Translations under genes and position numbers: made by a program
Part shown: in pieces, positions 54,626-63,210 of the stretch
Position numbering within the stretch: position 1 is the stretch's first letter
How the letters are laid out: every line of letters begins with the position of its first letter
The notes under the pieces: model-generated
Database searches by the model: none
What the model was told of the DNA's origin: nothing
The model's input: only the letters and a program-made list of their open reading frames with translations
Assembly (NCBI RefSeq): GCF_000934605.2
Contig: NZ_CP010897.2
Location: 1,674,001 to 1,738,000, forward strand
Reading direction: 5' to 3'
DNA: 64,000 bases
DNA from: Pandoraea vervacti
GTDB lineage: Bacteria > Pseudomonadota > Gammaproteobacteria > Burkholderiales > Burkholderiaceae

Positions 54626-55873
54626 ATGGGAAAGGCACTCGAAGGTGTGCGCATTCTCGACTTCACGCATGTGCAGTCCGGTCCAACGTGTACGCAGTTG
54701 CTGGCGTGGTTCGGGGCAGACGTGATCAAGATCGAGCGCGCGGGCCACGGTGACGTCACGCGCGATCAGCTGCGCGACATTCCCGACGCGGACAGCCTGT
54801 ACTTCACGATGCTCAACAGCAACAAGCGCTCCATCACGCTGGATACGAAGCATCCGGAAGGCAAGGCCGTGCTCGAGCGCATGATTCGCGACTGCGACGT
54901 GCTCGTGGAGAACTTCGCGCCGGGCGCCCTCGATCGCATGGGTTTCACCTGGGAGCACATTCACTCGCTCAACCCGCGCATGATCGTCGCTTCCGTCAAG
55001 GGCTTCGGGCCGGGCCCGTATCAGGACTGCAAGGTCTACGAGAACGTGGCGCAGTGCGTGGGCGGTGCGGCGTCGACGACCGGTTTCGACGACGGCCCGC
55101 CCATGGTGACCGGCGCGCAAATCGGCGATTCCGGTACGGGCCTGCATCTGGCGTTGGGCATCGTCACGGCGCTCTATCAGCGCACGATGACCGGTCAGGG
55201 CCAGCGCGTGCTGACCGCCATGCAGGACGGTGTGCTCAACCTTTGTCGGGTCAAGCTGCGCGACCAGCAGCGCCTGGAGCGCGCGCGCGTGATGGAAGAG
55301 TATCCGCAGTACCCGAACGGGCAATTCGGCGACGCCGTGCCACGCGCCGGTAACGCCTCGGGCGGCGGCCAGCCTGGCTGGATTCTCAAGTGCAAGGGCT
55401 GGGAAACGGATCCGAACGCTTACATCTATTTCATTACGCAAGCGCCCGTATGGGGCTCGATCTGCAAGGTGATCGGCAAGCCGGAGTGGGTCGAGCATCC
55501 GGATTACGCGACGCCGCGCGCGCGTTTGCCGCGACTTCGCGAGATCTTCGACACGATCGAACAGTGGACGGTGACCAAGACCAAATTCGAGGTCATGCGC
55601 ATTCTCAACGAGTACGACATCCCGTGCGGTCCGATTCTGTCGATGAAGGAAATCGCCGAGGACATGTCGCTGCGCGAGACCGGCACCATCGTCGAAGTCG
55701 ATCACCCGACGCGTGGCAAGTACCTCACCGTGGGCAACCCGATCAAGCTCTCCGACAGCCCCACGCAGGTGGAACGCTCGCCGCTGCTCGGCGAGCACAC
55801 GGACGACGTGCTCTCGGAATTCGGCTACAGCAAGCAGCAGATCGCCGCGCTGCGCGAAATCGGCGCGGTCTGA
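54626..55873 (+). CDS. frc: Formyl-CoA:oxalate CoA-transferase (copy 2)
   Basis: 415 aa, closely similar to the copy at 52050 along its length. Catalytic Asp168 in QIGDSGTGLHL. The first glycine of the mobile loop is serine here (NASGGGQPGW), a difference that may affect kinetics or substrate choice. AGGAGGAGACAAACC before ATG 54626. Own promoter region with operator-like site D; 188 bp before an FAH-family gene. Confidence 0.93.
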   Translation: MGKALEGVRILDFTHVQSGPTCTQLLAWFGADVIKIERAGHGDVTRDQLRDIPDADSLYFTMLNSNKRSITLDTKHPEGKAVLERMIRDCDVLVENFAPGALDRMGFTWEHIHSLNPRMIVASVKGFGPGPYQDCKVYENVAQCVGGAASTTGFDDGPPMVTGAQIGDSGTGLHLALGIVTALYQRTMTGQGQRVLTAMQDGVLNLCRVKLRDQQRLERARVMEEYPQYPNGQFGDAVPRAGNASGGGQPGWILKCKGWETDPNAYIYFITQAPVWGSICKVIGKPEWVEHPDYATPRARLPRLREIFDTIEQWTVTKTKFEVMRILNEYDIPCGPILSMKEIAEDMSLRETGTIVEVDHPTRGKYLTVGNPIKLSDSPTQVERSPLLGEHTDDVLSEFGYSKQQIAALREIGAV

Positions 55874-56061
55874 CGCGCGAGGCGAACGTCAGCGGGGGCG
55901 ATCACGCGTGGATCGCGCCCGACGCTACGCGAATCCGTGCCAGGTATGCCCCGCACACAAGGCGGGTATTGGGCAGACGTAAATGACTTCAAGACATCGC
56001 GTGAAGCGCGCCGTCGGCGAACCTTGCCGCGCCGCCTCATCGAAAAAGGAATGGCAAACGC

Positions 56062-56835
56062 ATGAAGCTCTGGACTCGTTTCAAGACCGCACATGGTCGC
56101 ATCGGCTTTGGCCTTTTGCAGGGCGATCACATTCTGGAACATCGCGGCGATCTCTACGATCAGCCGGTGGCGACCGGCGCGACGATTGCGCGCGACGCGG
56201 TCGATCTGCTATGCCCATGCGAGCCGTCGAAAATCGTGGCGCTATGGAACAACTTCCACGCGCTCGGCGCAAAGCTCGGCAAGGCCGCACCGTCGCATCC
56301 GCTGTTTCTCATCAAACCTGCCACCACGCTCAACGGTCCCGACGCCGTGATTCGGCGTCCGGCGTCGTATGCCGGGAAGATCGTCTTCGAGGGCGAGCTG
56401 GGTATCGTGATCGGCAAGCCGGCAAGCAACGTGAGCGAGGCGGCGGCGCGCGATTACATCCTCGGCTACACGCTAGTCAACGACGTTACGGCCGCTGAAA
56501 TCATCGAGCAGGACGGCAACTTCGCGCAGTGGACGCGCGCCAAGGGTTTCGACACGTTCGGCTGTGTGGGCCCGTTCATTGCCGAGGACTTCGACTGGCG
56601 CGAGGCCGAACTGATCACGACGCTCGACGGCACGCAGCGCCAACGTTATCCGCTCGCGGACATGATCTTCAACCCGTGGCAGATCGTTGCGCGCCTGTCT
56701 CAGGACATGACCTTGCTGCCCGGCGATGTGATTGCGGTGGGCACCTCCATCGGCGTGGGCTCGATGAAAGAGGGCTCGCTGGTGGAAGTGAGCATCGACG
56801 CACTGGGCACGCTTGCGAACCGCATGGGCGGGTGA
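56062..56835 (+). CDS. Fumarylacetoacetate hydrolase-family protein
   Basis: 257 aa. Metal ligands expected in FEGELGIVIGKPAS and YTLVNDVTAAEI; KGFDTFGCVGPFI and IGVGSMKEGSLVEV are family motifs. The family includes hydrolases, decarboxylases and hydratases of 2-oxo/2-hydroxy acids (5-oxopent-3-ene-tricarboxylate decarboxylase type). The position after frc suggests co-expression, but a role in oxalate use is not shown. Confidence 0.82.
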   Translation: MKLWTRFKTAHGRIGFGLLQGDHILEHRGDLYDQPVATGATIARDAVDLLCPCEPSKIVALWNNFHALGAKLGKAAPSHPLFLIKPATTLNGPDAVIRRPASYAGKIVFEGELGIVIGKPASNVSEAAARDYILGYTLVNDVTAAEIIEQDGNFAQWTRAKGFDTFGCVGPFIAEDFDWREAELITTLDGTQRQRYPLADMIFNPWQIVARLSQDMTLLPGDVIAVGTSIGVGSMKEGSLVEVSIDALGTLANRMGG

Positions 56836-56988
56836 TCGCCGCACTTCGTATTCGACGCAATTCAACGCAAACGCAACCGATTTCACGGTGATCGGCCGGG
56901 GTGGCAATGGCCTGAGTCGATCGCCCTTTTTCATTCGGCAGACCGCAACGATCCGAACGATCTGCCTGGCCGGGCAAGCCATCTCGGC

Positions 56989-57945
56989 CTATTTCGTGTC
57001 GCTGCCTGCGGGCGGCGGCGCGGCGCTTTTGTAGGCCATCATGCCGTCGATCAGCGCGGCGCCTTCCGAGAGCAGAAATTGACGGAAGGCGAGGGCGACC
57101 GGCGGCAAGCGCTTGCTGCGACGATGCACGACGTACCAGCTTTGCCATGCCGGAAAGCCCTGTACGTCGAGCACCGTCAGCTGGCCCGTCTGCAGCTCCA
57201 TGCCGACGGTGTGGGCGGACAGGAAGCTGATTCCCATGCCGGCCACCACCGCCTGTTTGATGGTTTCCGTGCTCGCGATCTCCATCGCAATTTTCAGTTG
57301 TTGCGTGCGGTGGCCGAAGGCGTCCTGCAGGGAGTTCCAGGTGTCGGACCCGCGCTCGCGACTGATGAACGGCTCTTGTGTGAGTCGCGAAAACGGAATC
57401 TGCTTCTGACCGGCGAGGGGATGATCGGGCGGCGCCACGATGATGTACGGGTGAGGCGCGAACGCTTCGTTGATCGTGTCGATTTCGTGGGGCGGGCGCA
57501 CCATCACCGCCAGGTCCGTCAGGTTCTCGGTCAACTGACGCAGCAGTTCCTCGCGGTTGTGCACCGTGAGATTGAGCGTGACGCCGGGATGACGCACGGT
57601 AAATGCCGCGAGCAGCCGGGGGAAGAAGTAGTCGCCGGCGCTGATGACCGCGACGTTGAGCTTGCCGCCGGTAATGCCCTTGAGGTGGTCCATCGCCTCT
57701 TCGGTTTCGCGAAAGAGCGCAATGATCGCGCGGCTGTAGTGAAGCATTTCGCTGCCCGCCGGGGTCAGGAAGATCTTCTTGCCGAGCTGTTCGAAGAGCG
57801 GCAGTCCGGCATGTGTCTCAAGTTGCTTGACCTGTGTCGAGACGGCCGGTTGCGTGAGGTGAAGCTCTTCGGCGGCGCGCGAAAAGCTCAGATGTCGCGC
57901 GACGGCTTCGAAGACTTTCAGTTGGCGCAGCGTGGCGTGTTTCAT
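56989..57945 (-). CDS. LysR-type transcriptional regulator (CbbR-like)
   Basis: 318 aa. N-terminal helix-turn-helix LRQLKVFEAVARHLSFSRAA, ELHLTQPAVSTQVKQLE and effector domain from about residue 90. Resembles CbbR-group regulators. Divergent from the 124-aa gene and pnt operon, so these are its likeliest targets. Confidence 0.9.
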   Translation of the reverse strand: MKHATLRQLKVFEAVARHLSFSRAAEELHLTQPAVSTQVKQLETHAGLPLFEQLGKKIFLTPAGSEMLHYSRAIIALFRETEEAMDHLKGITGGKLNVAVISAGDYFFPRLLAAFTVRHPGVTLNLTVHNREELLRQLTENLTDLAVMVRPPHEIDTINEAFAPHPYIIVAPPDHPLAGQKQIPFSRLTQEPFISRERGSDTWNSLQDAFGHRTQQLKIAMEIASTETIKQAVVAGMGISFLSAHTVGMELQTGQLTVLDVQGFPAWQSWYVVHRRSKRLPPVALAFRQFLLSEGAALIDGMMAYKSAAPPPAGSDTK

Positions 57946-58283
57946 GCGGCGGGCATCCGGTTGGAAAAGGCTTGAGTCACGCTTGAATGAGGCGTGAATG
58001 AGGCCCGAATGAGGCTTTAAGACGTCGCTTGTTTGCGCGTCAAGGTATTCGGGAAGTATAAGTAATCGTTGATGGTTTGCATAATTAACTTTAACTGTCT
58101 TTTATATGTCGGGCTGCGTAATCTGCAATGGCAGCCCGCATGAAAGTGGTGTGACAGCAAGGCGAAGAACGCAGCTTTGGCAGGATTGGCAGCGTGAGTC
58201 GCAGCAGCAGGAGCAGCAGAGGCAGCGCCGTCACGTCAGGCATTGCGCGGGTTTGGACGATCACTATTTTGGGAGACGCCATC
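57946..58283. other. Divergent region, LysR / pnt operon
   Basis: 338 bp: 11-bp repeat 57981-58013, a less GC-rich promoter stretch 58040-58105 (where a LysR T-N11-A site would be expected), inverted repeat CGGGCTGC/GCAGCCCG at 58110-58138. Confidence 0.6.
57981..58013. repeat. 11-bp tandem repeat, 3 copies
   Basis: GCTTGAATGAG, GCGTGAATGAG, GCCCGAATGAG, 35 bp upstream of the LysR start. Confidence 0.75.
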
Positions 58284-58658
58284 ATGTCGGTCATCGAATC
58301 GCATATCAAACCCGCCGCCCTGGCACCGGTTGCCAACGCTCATCTGCACGCGTTCAACAACGCGTTCGTCGAACTGGGTCTGGACTGGTATTGGGATAAC
58401 CACACCTACACCCGTTTGCTGCATACCACCGGCAACCAGGATTTGCCGCTGGCGTATCTCGAAGGCGCTTCGGCGCAGGCGCTGCGCATGGCCGAGCTGA
58501 CGATGATCGGGGCCTACCTCGACGGACATCAGCCGCACCTGCTGCGCGCCTACGAGCCGGAATTCCTTTGCGACCTGATTCACTGCACGAAGGTGCGTTG
58601 CTTCGAAGCTGCCAATGAAGGCCGTTCGATGCAGGCGCCGCGAGCCGCAGCGGCCTGA
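58284..58658 (+). CDS. Hypothetical protein preceding pntAA
   Basis: 124 aa, soluble, helical, starting MSVIESHIKPAALAPVANAH. Notable are HLHAFNNAFVELGLDWYWDN with several His/Trp and CDLIHCTKVRCF with three Cys, which might bind a metal or ligand. Family not recognised. TGGGAGACGCC before the ATG. Only 42 bp from pntAA, so co-transcribed with the transhydrogenase. Confidence 0.7.
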   Translation: MSVIESHIKPAALAPVANAHLHAFNNAFVELGLDWYWDNHTYTRLLHTTGNQDLPLAYLEGASAQALRMAELTMIGAYLDGHQPHLLRAYEPEFLCDLIHCTKVRCFEAANEGRSMQAPRAAAA

Positions 58659-58700
58659 GTTTCACAACACGACAGGGGCTCAGACCCCGAGACAATAACT

Positions 58701-59831
58701 ATGCATATTGGCATTCCAAAGGAGACGGCCGGCGGCGAATCCCGCGTCGCGGCCACACCGGAAACGGTGAAGAAGCTGGTGAGCGCAGGTCATCGCGTCA
58801 CCGTGGAGCATGGCGCCGGTGAGGCGGCGAGCGTGCCGGATGCGGCATTTGTCGCTGCCGGGGCGTCGAGCGGCAATGCCGCCGAAGCGTTCGGTGCGGA
58901 GATGGTGCTGAAGGTGCGTGCGCCGTCAGTCGCCGAGATTGCCCAGATGCGCCGCGGCGCGGTGGTCGTCGGCATGCTCAATCCGTTCGATGCCGAAAAC
59001 AACGCGCGCATGGCGGCGGCCGGGATCATCGGCTTCGCGCTGGAAGCCGCACCGCGCACCACGCGTGCGCAGAGCATGGACGTGCTCTCGTCGCAGGCCA
59101 ACATCGCCGGCTACAAGGCCGTGATGCTCGCCGCGAACCTCTATCAACGCTTCATGCCGATGCTGATGACCGCCGCCGGTACGGTCAAGGCCGCACGACT
59201 GGTCGTGCTCGGTGCGGGCGTGGCCGGCCTTCAGGCCATTGCGACGGCCAAGCGCCTGGGAGCGGTCATCGAAGCCTCCGACGTGCGTCCGGCCGTGCGC
59301 GAGCAGATCGAATCGCTGGGCGCGAAGTTCATCGACGTGCCCTTCGAGACCGACGAAGAGCGTGAAATCGCCAAGGGCGTGGGCGGCTATGCGCGCCCCA
59401 TGCCCGCCGCGTGGCTGGCCCGTCAGGCGCAACTCGTGCACACGCGGCTCACGCAGGCGGACATCGTCATTTCCACCGCACTCATCCCGGGGCGCGCGGC
59501 GCCCACGCTCATTGCCGAAGACACCGTCAAGGCCATGAAACCCGGGTCGGTGATCATCGATCTGGCGGCCGGTCGCGGCGCGAACGGCGGCGGCAACTGC
59601 CCGCTGTCGGTGGCCGACGAAGTGGTCAAGGTGCACGGCGTGACCATTGCCGGATACACCAACCTGGCGGGCATGGTGGCCGCCGATGCCTCCGCGCTTT
59701 ATGCCCGTAACGTGCTCGACTTCCTCAAGCTGGTGATCGACAAGGAAGGCAAGCTCGTCATCGATACCAACGACGACATCGTCAGCGCGTGCCTGATGTG
59801 CCGCGACGGTCAAGTACTGCGTGCGGCATAA
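58701..59831 (+). CDS. pntAA: NAD(P) transhydrogenase subunit alpha part 1
   Basis: 376 aa NAD(H)-binding domain I. MHIGIPKETAGGESRVAATP, the Rossmann motif VVLGAGVAGLQAIATAKRLG and the RQAQLVHTRLTQADIVISTA region are typical. Alpha is split in two genes (pntAA, pntAB) as in Rhodospirillum. The complex moves hydride from NADH to NADP+ using the proton gradient. Confidence 0.95.
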   Translation: MHIGIPKETAGGESRVAATPETVKKLVSAGHRVTVEHGAGEAASVPDAAFVAAGASSGNAAEAFGAEMVLKVRAPSVAEIAQMRRGAVVVGMLNPFDAENNARMAAAGIIGFALEAAPRTTRAQSMDVLSSQANIAGYKAVMLAANLYQRFMPMLMTAAGTVKAARLVVLGAGVAGLQAIATAKRLGAVIEASDVRPAVREQIESLGAKFIDVPFETDEEREIAKGVGGYARPMPAAWLARQAQLVHTRLTQADIVISTALIPGRAAPTLIAEDTVKAMKPGSVIIDLAAGRGANGGGNCPLSVADEVVKVHGVTIAGYTNLAGMVAADASALYARNVLDFLKLVIDKEGKLVIDTNDDIVSACLMCRDGQVLRAA

Positions 59832-59846
59832 GGGGGAGGCAGAACC

Positions 59847-60188
59847 ATGGAATTGATCAATCACACGGTGATCAACCTGATCATCTTCGTGCTGGCGGTA
59901 TATGTCGGCTATCACGTGGTGTGGAACGTCACCCCGGCCTTGCACACGCCGCTCATGGCCGTGACGAACGCCATCTCGGCCATCGTGATCGTGGGGGCGA
60001 TGCTCGCCGCCGGTCTGACCGAAGGCAACCTCGGCAAGACGATGGGCGTCATCGCCGTGGCGCTTGCCGCTGTGAACGTGTTCGGGGGCTTCCTCGTCAC
60101 GCAGCGCATGCTCGAGATGTTCAAGAAAAAGGACAAGGCCCCTGCAAAGGCGGCCAACGATGAAACGGCAGCAAAGGGAGCGCACTGA
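59847..60188 (+). CDS. pntAB: NAD(P) transhydrogenase subunit alpha part 2
   Basis: 113 aa with three membrane helices (VINLIIFVLAVYVGYHVVW; AISAIVIVGAMLAAGL; VIAVALAAVNVFGGFLVTQR) and the conserved TPLMAVTNAISAIV. GGGGGAGG before the ATG; ends 1 bp before pntB. Confidence 0.94.
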   Translation: MELINHTVINLIIFVLAVYVGYHVVWNVTPALHTPLMAVTNAISAIVIVGAMLAAGLTEGNLGKTMGVIAVALAAVNVFGGFLVTQRMLEMFKKKDKAPAKAANDETAAKGAH

Positions 60189-60189
60189 C

Positions 60190-61629
60190 ATGAGTATGAA
60201 TCTTGTGACGCTGTTGTATCTGATCGCGTCGATCTGCTTCATTCAGGCGCTCAAGGGGCTGTCCAATCCGAAGATGGCGCGACGCGGCAACGCGTTCGGC
60301 ATGATCGGCATGGCCATTGCCGCCGTCACGACGATTGCCCTGATTTTCGAATTGCGCAAGCTCTCGGGGGGCAACTACTCGGGTCTTGCGCTGATTCTGG
60401 CGGGTTTGGTCGTGGGCGGCGGCATCGGCGCCTTCGTGGCACGCAAGGTCGAGATGACGAAGATGCCGGAGCTGGTCGCCGCGATGCACTCGCTCATTGG
60501 TCTGGCCGCCGTGTGTATCGCCGTGGCCGCCGTGGCGGAACCCGCTGCGTTCGGCATCGTTGCCGCAGGTGAGGCGCTGCCGCCGGGCAACCGTATCGAA
60601 CTGTTCATCGGCACGTTCGTCGGTGCGATCACGTTCTCGGGCTCGGTCATTGCGTTCGGCAAGCTCTCGGGCAAGTACAAGTTCCGCCTGTTCCAGGGCG
60701 CGCCGGTCGTGTTCAAGGGCCAGCACATGGTGAATCTGGCGCTGGCGATTGCCATGATCGGCTTTGGCGTGGCGTTCTTCACCACGCTGAGCTGGACGCC
60801 GTTCGTCATCATGACGGCCATTGCCTTCGTGCTTGGCGTGCTCATCATCATCCCGATTGGCGGTGCCGACATGCCGGTCGTGGTCTCGATGCTGAACTCG
60901 TACTCGGGCTGGGCCGCCGCAGGCATCGGCTTCTCGCTGAACAACCCCATGCTGATCATCGCAGGTTCGCTTGTGGGCTCGTCAGGCGCGATCCTGTCGT
61001 ACATCATGTGCAAGGCCATGAACCGCTCGTTTTTCAACGTGATTCTGGGCGGGTTCGGCGCAACGCCGGGGGCTGCGGCAGCCGGGGGCGAACAACAGCA
61101 GCGCCCGGTCAAATCCGGCTCCCCCGATGACGCAGCGTTCCTCATGAGCAACGCCGAATCGCTGGTGATCGTGCCGGGTTACGGTCTGGCCGTGGCGCGT
61201 GCGCAGCATGCGCTCAAGGAATTGACCGACAAGCTCATCGAGAAGGGCGTGAGCGTGCGATATGCGATCCACCCGGTCGCAGGCCGCATGCCGGGTCACA
61301 TGAACGTGTTGCTCGCCGAAGCCGAAGTGCCGTACGACCAGGTGCTCGAGATGGATGAGATCAACGGCGAATTCGGTCAGACGGACGTGGTGCTGGTGTT
61401 GGGCGCCAACGACGTGGTGAACCCGGCCGCGAAGAACGATCCGGCGTCGCCGATTGCGGGCATGCCGATCATCGAGGCTTACAAGGCCAAGACGATCATT
61501 GTCAACAAGCGCTCCATGGCCGCCGGTTACGCCGGGCTGGATAACGATCTCTTCTACCTCGACAAGACCATGATGGTCTTCGGCGATGCGAAGAAGGTGA
61601 TCGAAGACATGGTCAAGGCTGCGGCCTGA
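60190..61629 (+). CDS. pntB: NAD(P) transhydrogenase subunit beta
   Basis: 479 aa: about eight membrane helices (proton channel) and the NADP(H)-binding domain III (residues about 310-479) with VPGYGLAVARAQHALKELTD, HPVAGRMPGHMNVLLAEAEV and LGANDVVNPAA. GGGAGCGCACTGAC precedes ATG 60190. Could supply NADPH from the NADH made by formate dehydrogenase. Confidence 0.95.
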   Translation: MSMNLVTLLYLIASICFIQALKGLSNPKMARRGNAFGMIGMAIAAVTTIALIFELRKLSGGNYSGLALILAGLVVGGGIGAFVARKVEMTKMPELVAAMHSLIGLAAVCIAVAAVAEPAAFGIVAAGEALPPGNRIELFIGTFVGAITFSGSVIAFGKLSGKYKFRLFQGAPVVFKGQHMVNLALAIAMIGFGVAFFTTLSWTPFVIMTAIAFVLGVLIIIPIGGADMPVVVSMLNSYSGWAAAGIGFSLNNPMLIIAGSLVGSSGAILSYIMCKAMNRSFFNVILGGFGATPGAAAAGGEQQQRPVKSGSPDDAAFLMSNAESLVIVPGYGLAVARAQHALKELTDKLIEKGVSVRYAIHPVAGRMPGHMNVLLAEAEVPYDQVLEMDEINGEFGQTDVVLVLGANDVVNPAAKNDPASPIAGMPIIEAYKAKTIIVNKRSMAAGYAGLDNDLFYLDKTMMVFGDAKKVIEDMVKAAA

Positions 61630-61644
61630 TCGACGCGTGTACGG

Positions 61645-61669
61645 GGCGCGCCGCGGCATGCGGCGCGCC
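61645..61669 (+). terminator. Hairpin after pntB
   Basis: Perfect 10-bp stem GGCGCGCCGC / GCGGCGCGCC, 5-nt loop, with only a weak T-containing tail. Probable terminator of moderate strength. Confidence 0.5.
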
Positions 61670-61713
61670 TTGGCCATTTCGGTGGCTCACTTTCTCTTCA
61701 GGCAGGGCCCAAA

Positions 61714-62664
61714 ATGAACGTATCGCTGAGACAACTCAAGGTCTTCATGGTGGTGGCGCGCAGCAAGAACTTCAGCCGCGCGGGCGCCGAAATCGGGCTG
61801 ACGCAACCGGCTATCAGCCGCTGCATCAACGAACTGGAAGGGCAGCTCGGCCTGCGTCTGGTAGACCGCACCACGCGCGAAGTTGCGCTCACGGATGCGG
61901 GCGTCACGTTGGCGGGCAACCTCGATCGCGTACTCGACGAACTCGAAATCGCCCTGCTTCAGACGCACGGCGCAGAAGCGCGCACGACGGGGCGCGTTCG
62001 TATCGGCGCAGCCCCGACGATCTCCGCAACCCTCATGCCGCGTGTACTGCTCGCCTCACAGGCCACGTATCCCGACATCGCGCTCGCGCTCGTCGATCAG
62101 ATGCAGCGCGCGGTGCTCGACAGCGTGCGCGCGGGCGACGTGGACTTCGGTATCGTGGTCGCCCCGCAAGGCGCCGACGATCTGACGACCGAGCATCTGA
62201 TGAGCGAGCCGTTCTGTCTCATTTGCCGCACCGATCACCCGCTCGCCTCGCAGGCGGCAGTGCACTGGTCAGAACTCACCGGCGAGAATCTCGTGCTGCT
62301 CAACCAGAGCTCGGGCAGCCGTGCACTGATCGATCGCGCGCTCACCACGCAAAAGGTGCAGGGCACCATCACGCAGGAGCTGGGACACGTCAGCACCATC
62401 TTCCGCATGGTGCAGGAGGGGCTGGGGGTGAGCGTGCTGCCGCCGCTGGCCTTGCCGCTGCCGGAGAACTCCACGCTCGCGGTGCGTCCGTTGCTGCCCG
62501 CGTTCGAGCGCAACATCGTGCTCGTGCGTCGCAAGAACCGGTCGCTCTCGCCGGTGGCGCATACCGTGTGGGAACTGATTCATCGGGTCGTGCGTGAGCG
62601 CAACAAGGGATTCGCGATGGCAATGGAGCCGTCGCAAACTGCTTCGCCGATCTCCGCTAGCTGA
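61714..62664 (+). CDS. LysR-type transcriptional regulator
   Basis: 316 aa. HTH LRQLKVFMVVARSKNFSRAG, EIGLTQPAISRCINELEGQL; effector domain VRIGAAPTISATLMPRVLLA and GLGVSVLPPLAL. 84 bp after pntB on the same strand; target unknown. Confidence 0.9.
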   Translation: MNVSLRQLKVFMVVARSKNFSRAGAEIGLTQPAISRCINELEGQLGLRLVDRTTREVALTDAGVTLAGNLDRVLDELEIALLQTHGAEARTTGRVRIGAAPTISATLMPRVLLASQATYPDIALALVDQMQRAVLDSVRAGDVDFGIVVAPQGADDLTTEHLMSEPFCLICRTDHPLASQAAVHWSELTGENLVLLNQSSGSRALIDRALTTQKVQGTITQELGHVSTIFRMVQEGLGVSVLPPLALPLPENSTLAVRPLLPAFERNIVLVRRKNRSLSPVAHTVWELIHRVVRERNKGFAMAMEPSQTASPISAS

Positions 62665-62707
62665 ATCTTCGATTCGAATCAAAGACTTGTGTCCCCTCAT
62701 CAAGGGC

Positions 62708-62742
62708 TTGTCCACAGACTTGAACACAAAATCTGTGGATAA
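62708..62742. repeat. 35-bp element of inverted DnaA-box-like 9-mers (copy 2)
   Basis: TTGTCCACA (62708-62716), 17-nt spacer with ACACAAAA, TGTGGATAA (62734-62742). Confidence 0.75.
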
Positions 62743-62844
62743 GCTGGCGGCGCTGGCGAGCGATTTGCCCGCGAGTGCCGCCGTCTGATAGCCTTCCCCA
62801 AAAATCCCATACCGATCAAGCGCTTGGGTTGGCGCGTCTGCCCG

Positions 62845-62879
62845 TTGTCCACAGCCTTGTGAACAAAAACGGTGGATAA
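62845..62879. repeat. 35-bp element of inverted DnaA-box-like 9-mers (copy 3)
   Basis: TTGTCCACA (62845-62853), 17-nt spacer with GAACAAAAA, GGTGGATAA (62871-62879). Confidence 0.75.
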
Positions 62880-62913
62880 GTCGATGCCGCCATGACGCGC
62901 GAGGACCGTTTTG

Positions 62914-62949
62914 GTGCGTTTCATGCGTTTGGTGCGTTTGGTGCGTTTG
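62914..62949. repeat. 9-bp tandem repeat, 4 copies
   Basis: GTGCGTTTC, ATGCGTTTG, GTGCGTTTG, GTGCGTTTG. Confidence 0.85.
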
Positions 62950-63210
62950 GCGATGCGACGGCGCGCGGTGCTTCGTTCACCGTCGCATTGACGTGAGAAC
63001 GGACGCGGGTTACGGACCATGTTGTGCAAGGTGCACTGTGTTGTCACGCAGAGTGCGCTAGAATTCTCAACATCGATTGCAAGTTCCACAACGCTGGCAC
63101 TTCGCACATTACTTCGCACATTTCGCGTCAGACGACGTTCCAGCGATATTCCATCGACACGGTCAAGACAGCGTTCTGCGCCGTGTCAGTCCCATACTTC
63201 TCCGATTCCG

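Larger units (their letters stand above)
62665..63210. other. Intergenic region with DnaA-box-like elements and a repeat
   Basis: 546 bp without a credible gene. Two DnaA-box-like 35-bp elements and a 9-bp tandem repeat; the minus-strand frame through the repeat (Lys/Arg/Thr repeats) is rejected. Confidence 0.6.

Noticed and set aside
62665..62880. Replication origin suggested by DnaA-box-like 9-mers
   Set aside because: No dnaA, dnaN, parAB, gidA or AT-rich unwinding region nearby, and the boxes occur as isolated fixed-spacing pairs.
62700..63119. Minus-strand frame with Lys/Arg/Thr repeats
   Set aside because: Produced by the 9-bp repeat at 62914-62949; no plausible start or family.
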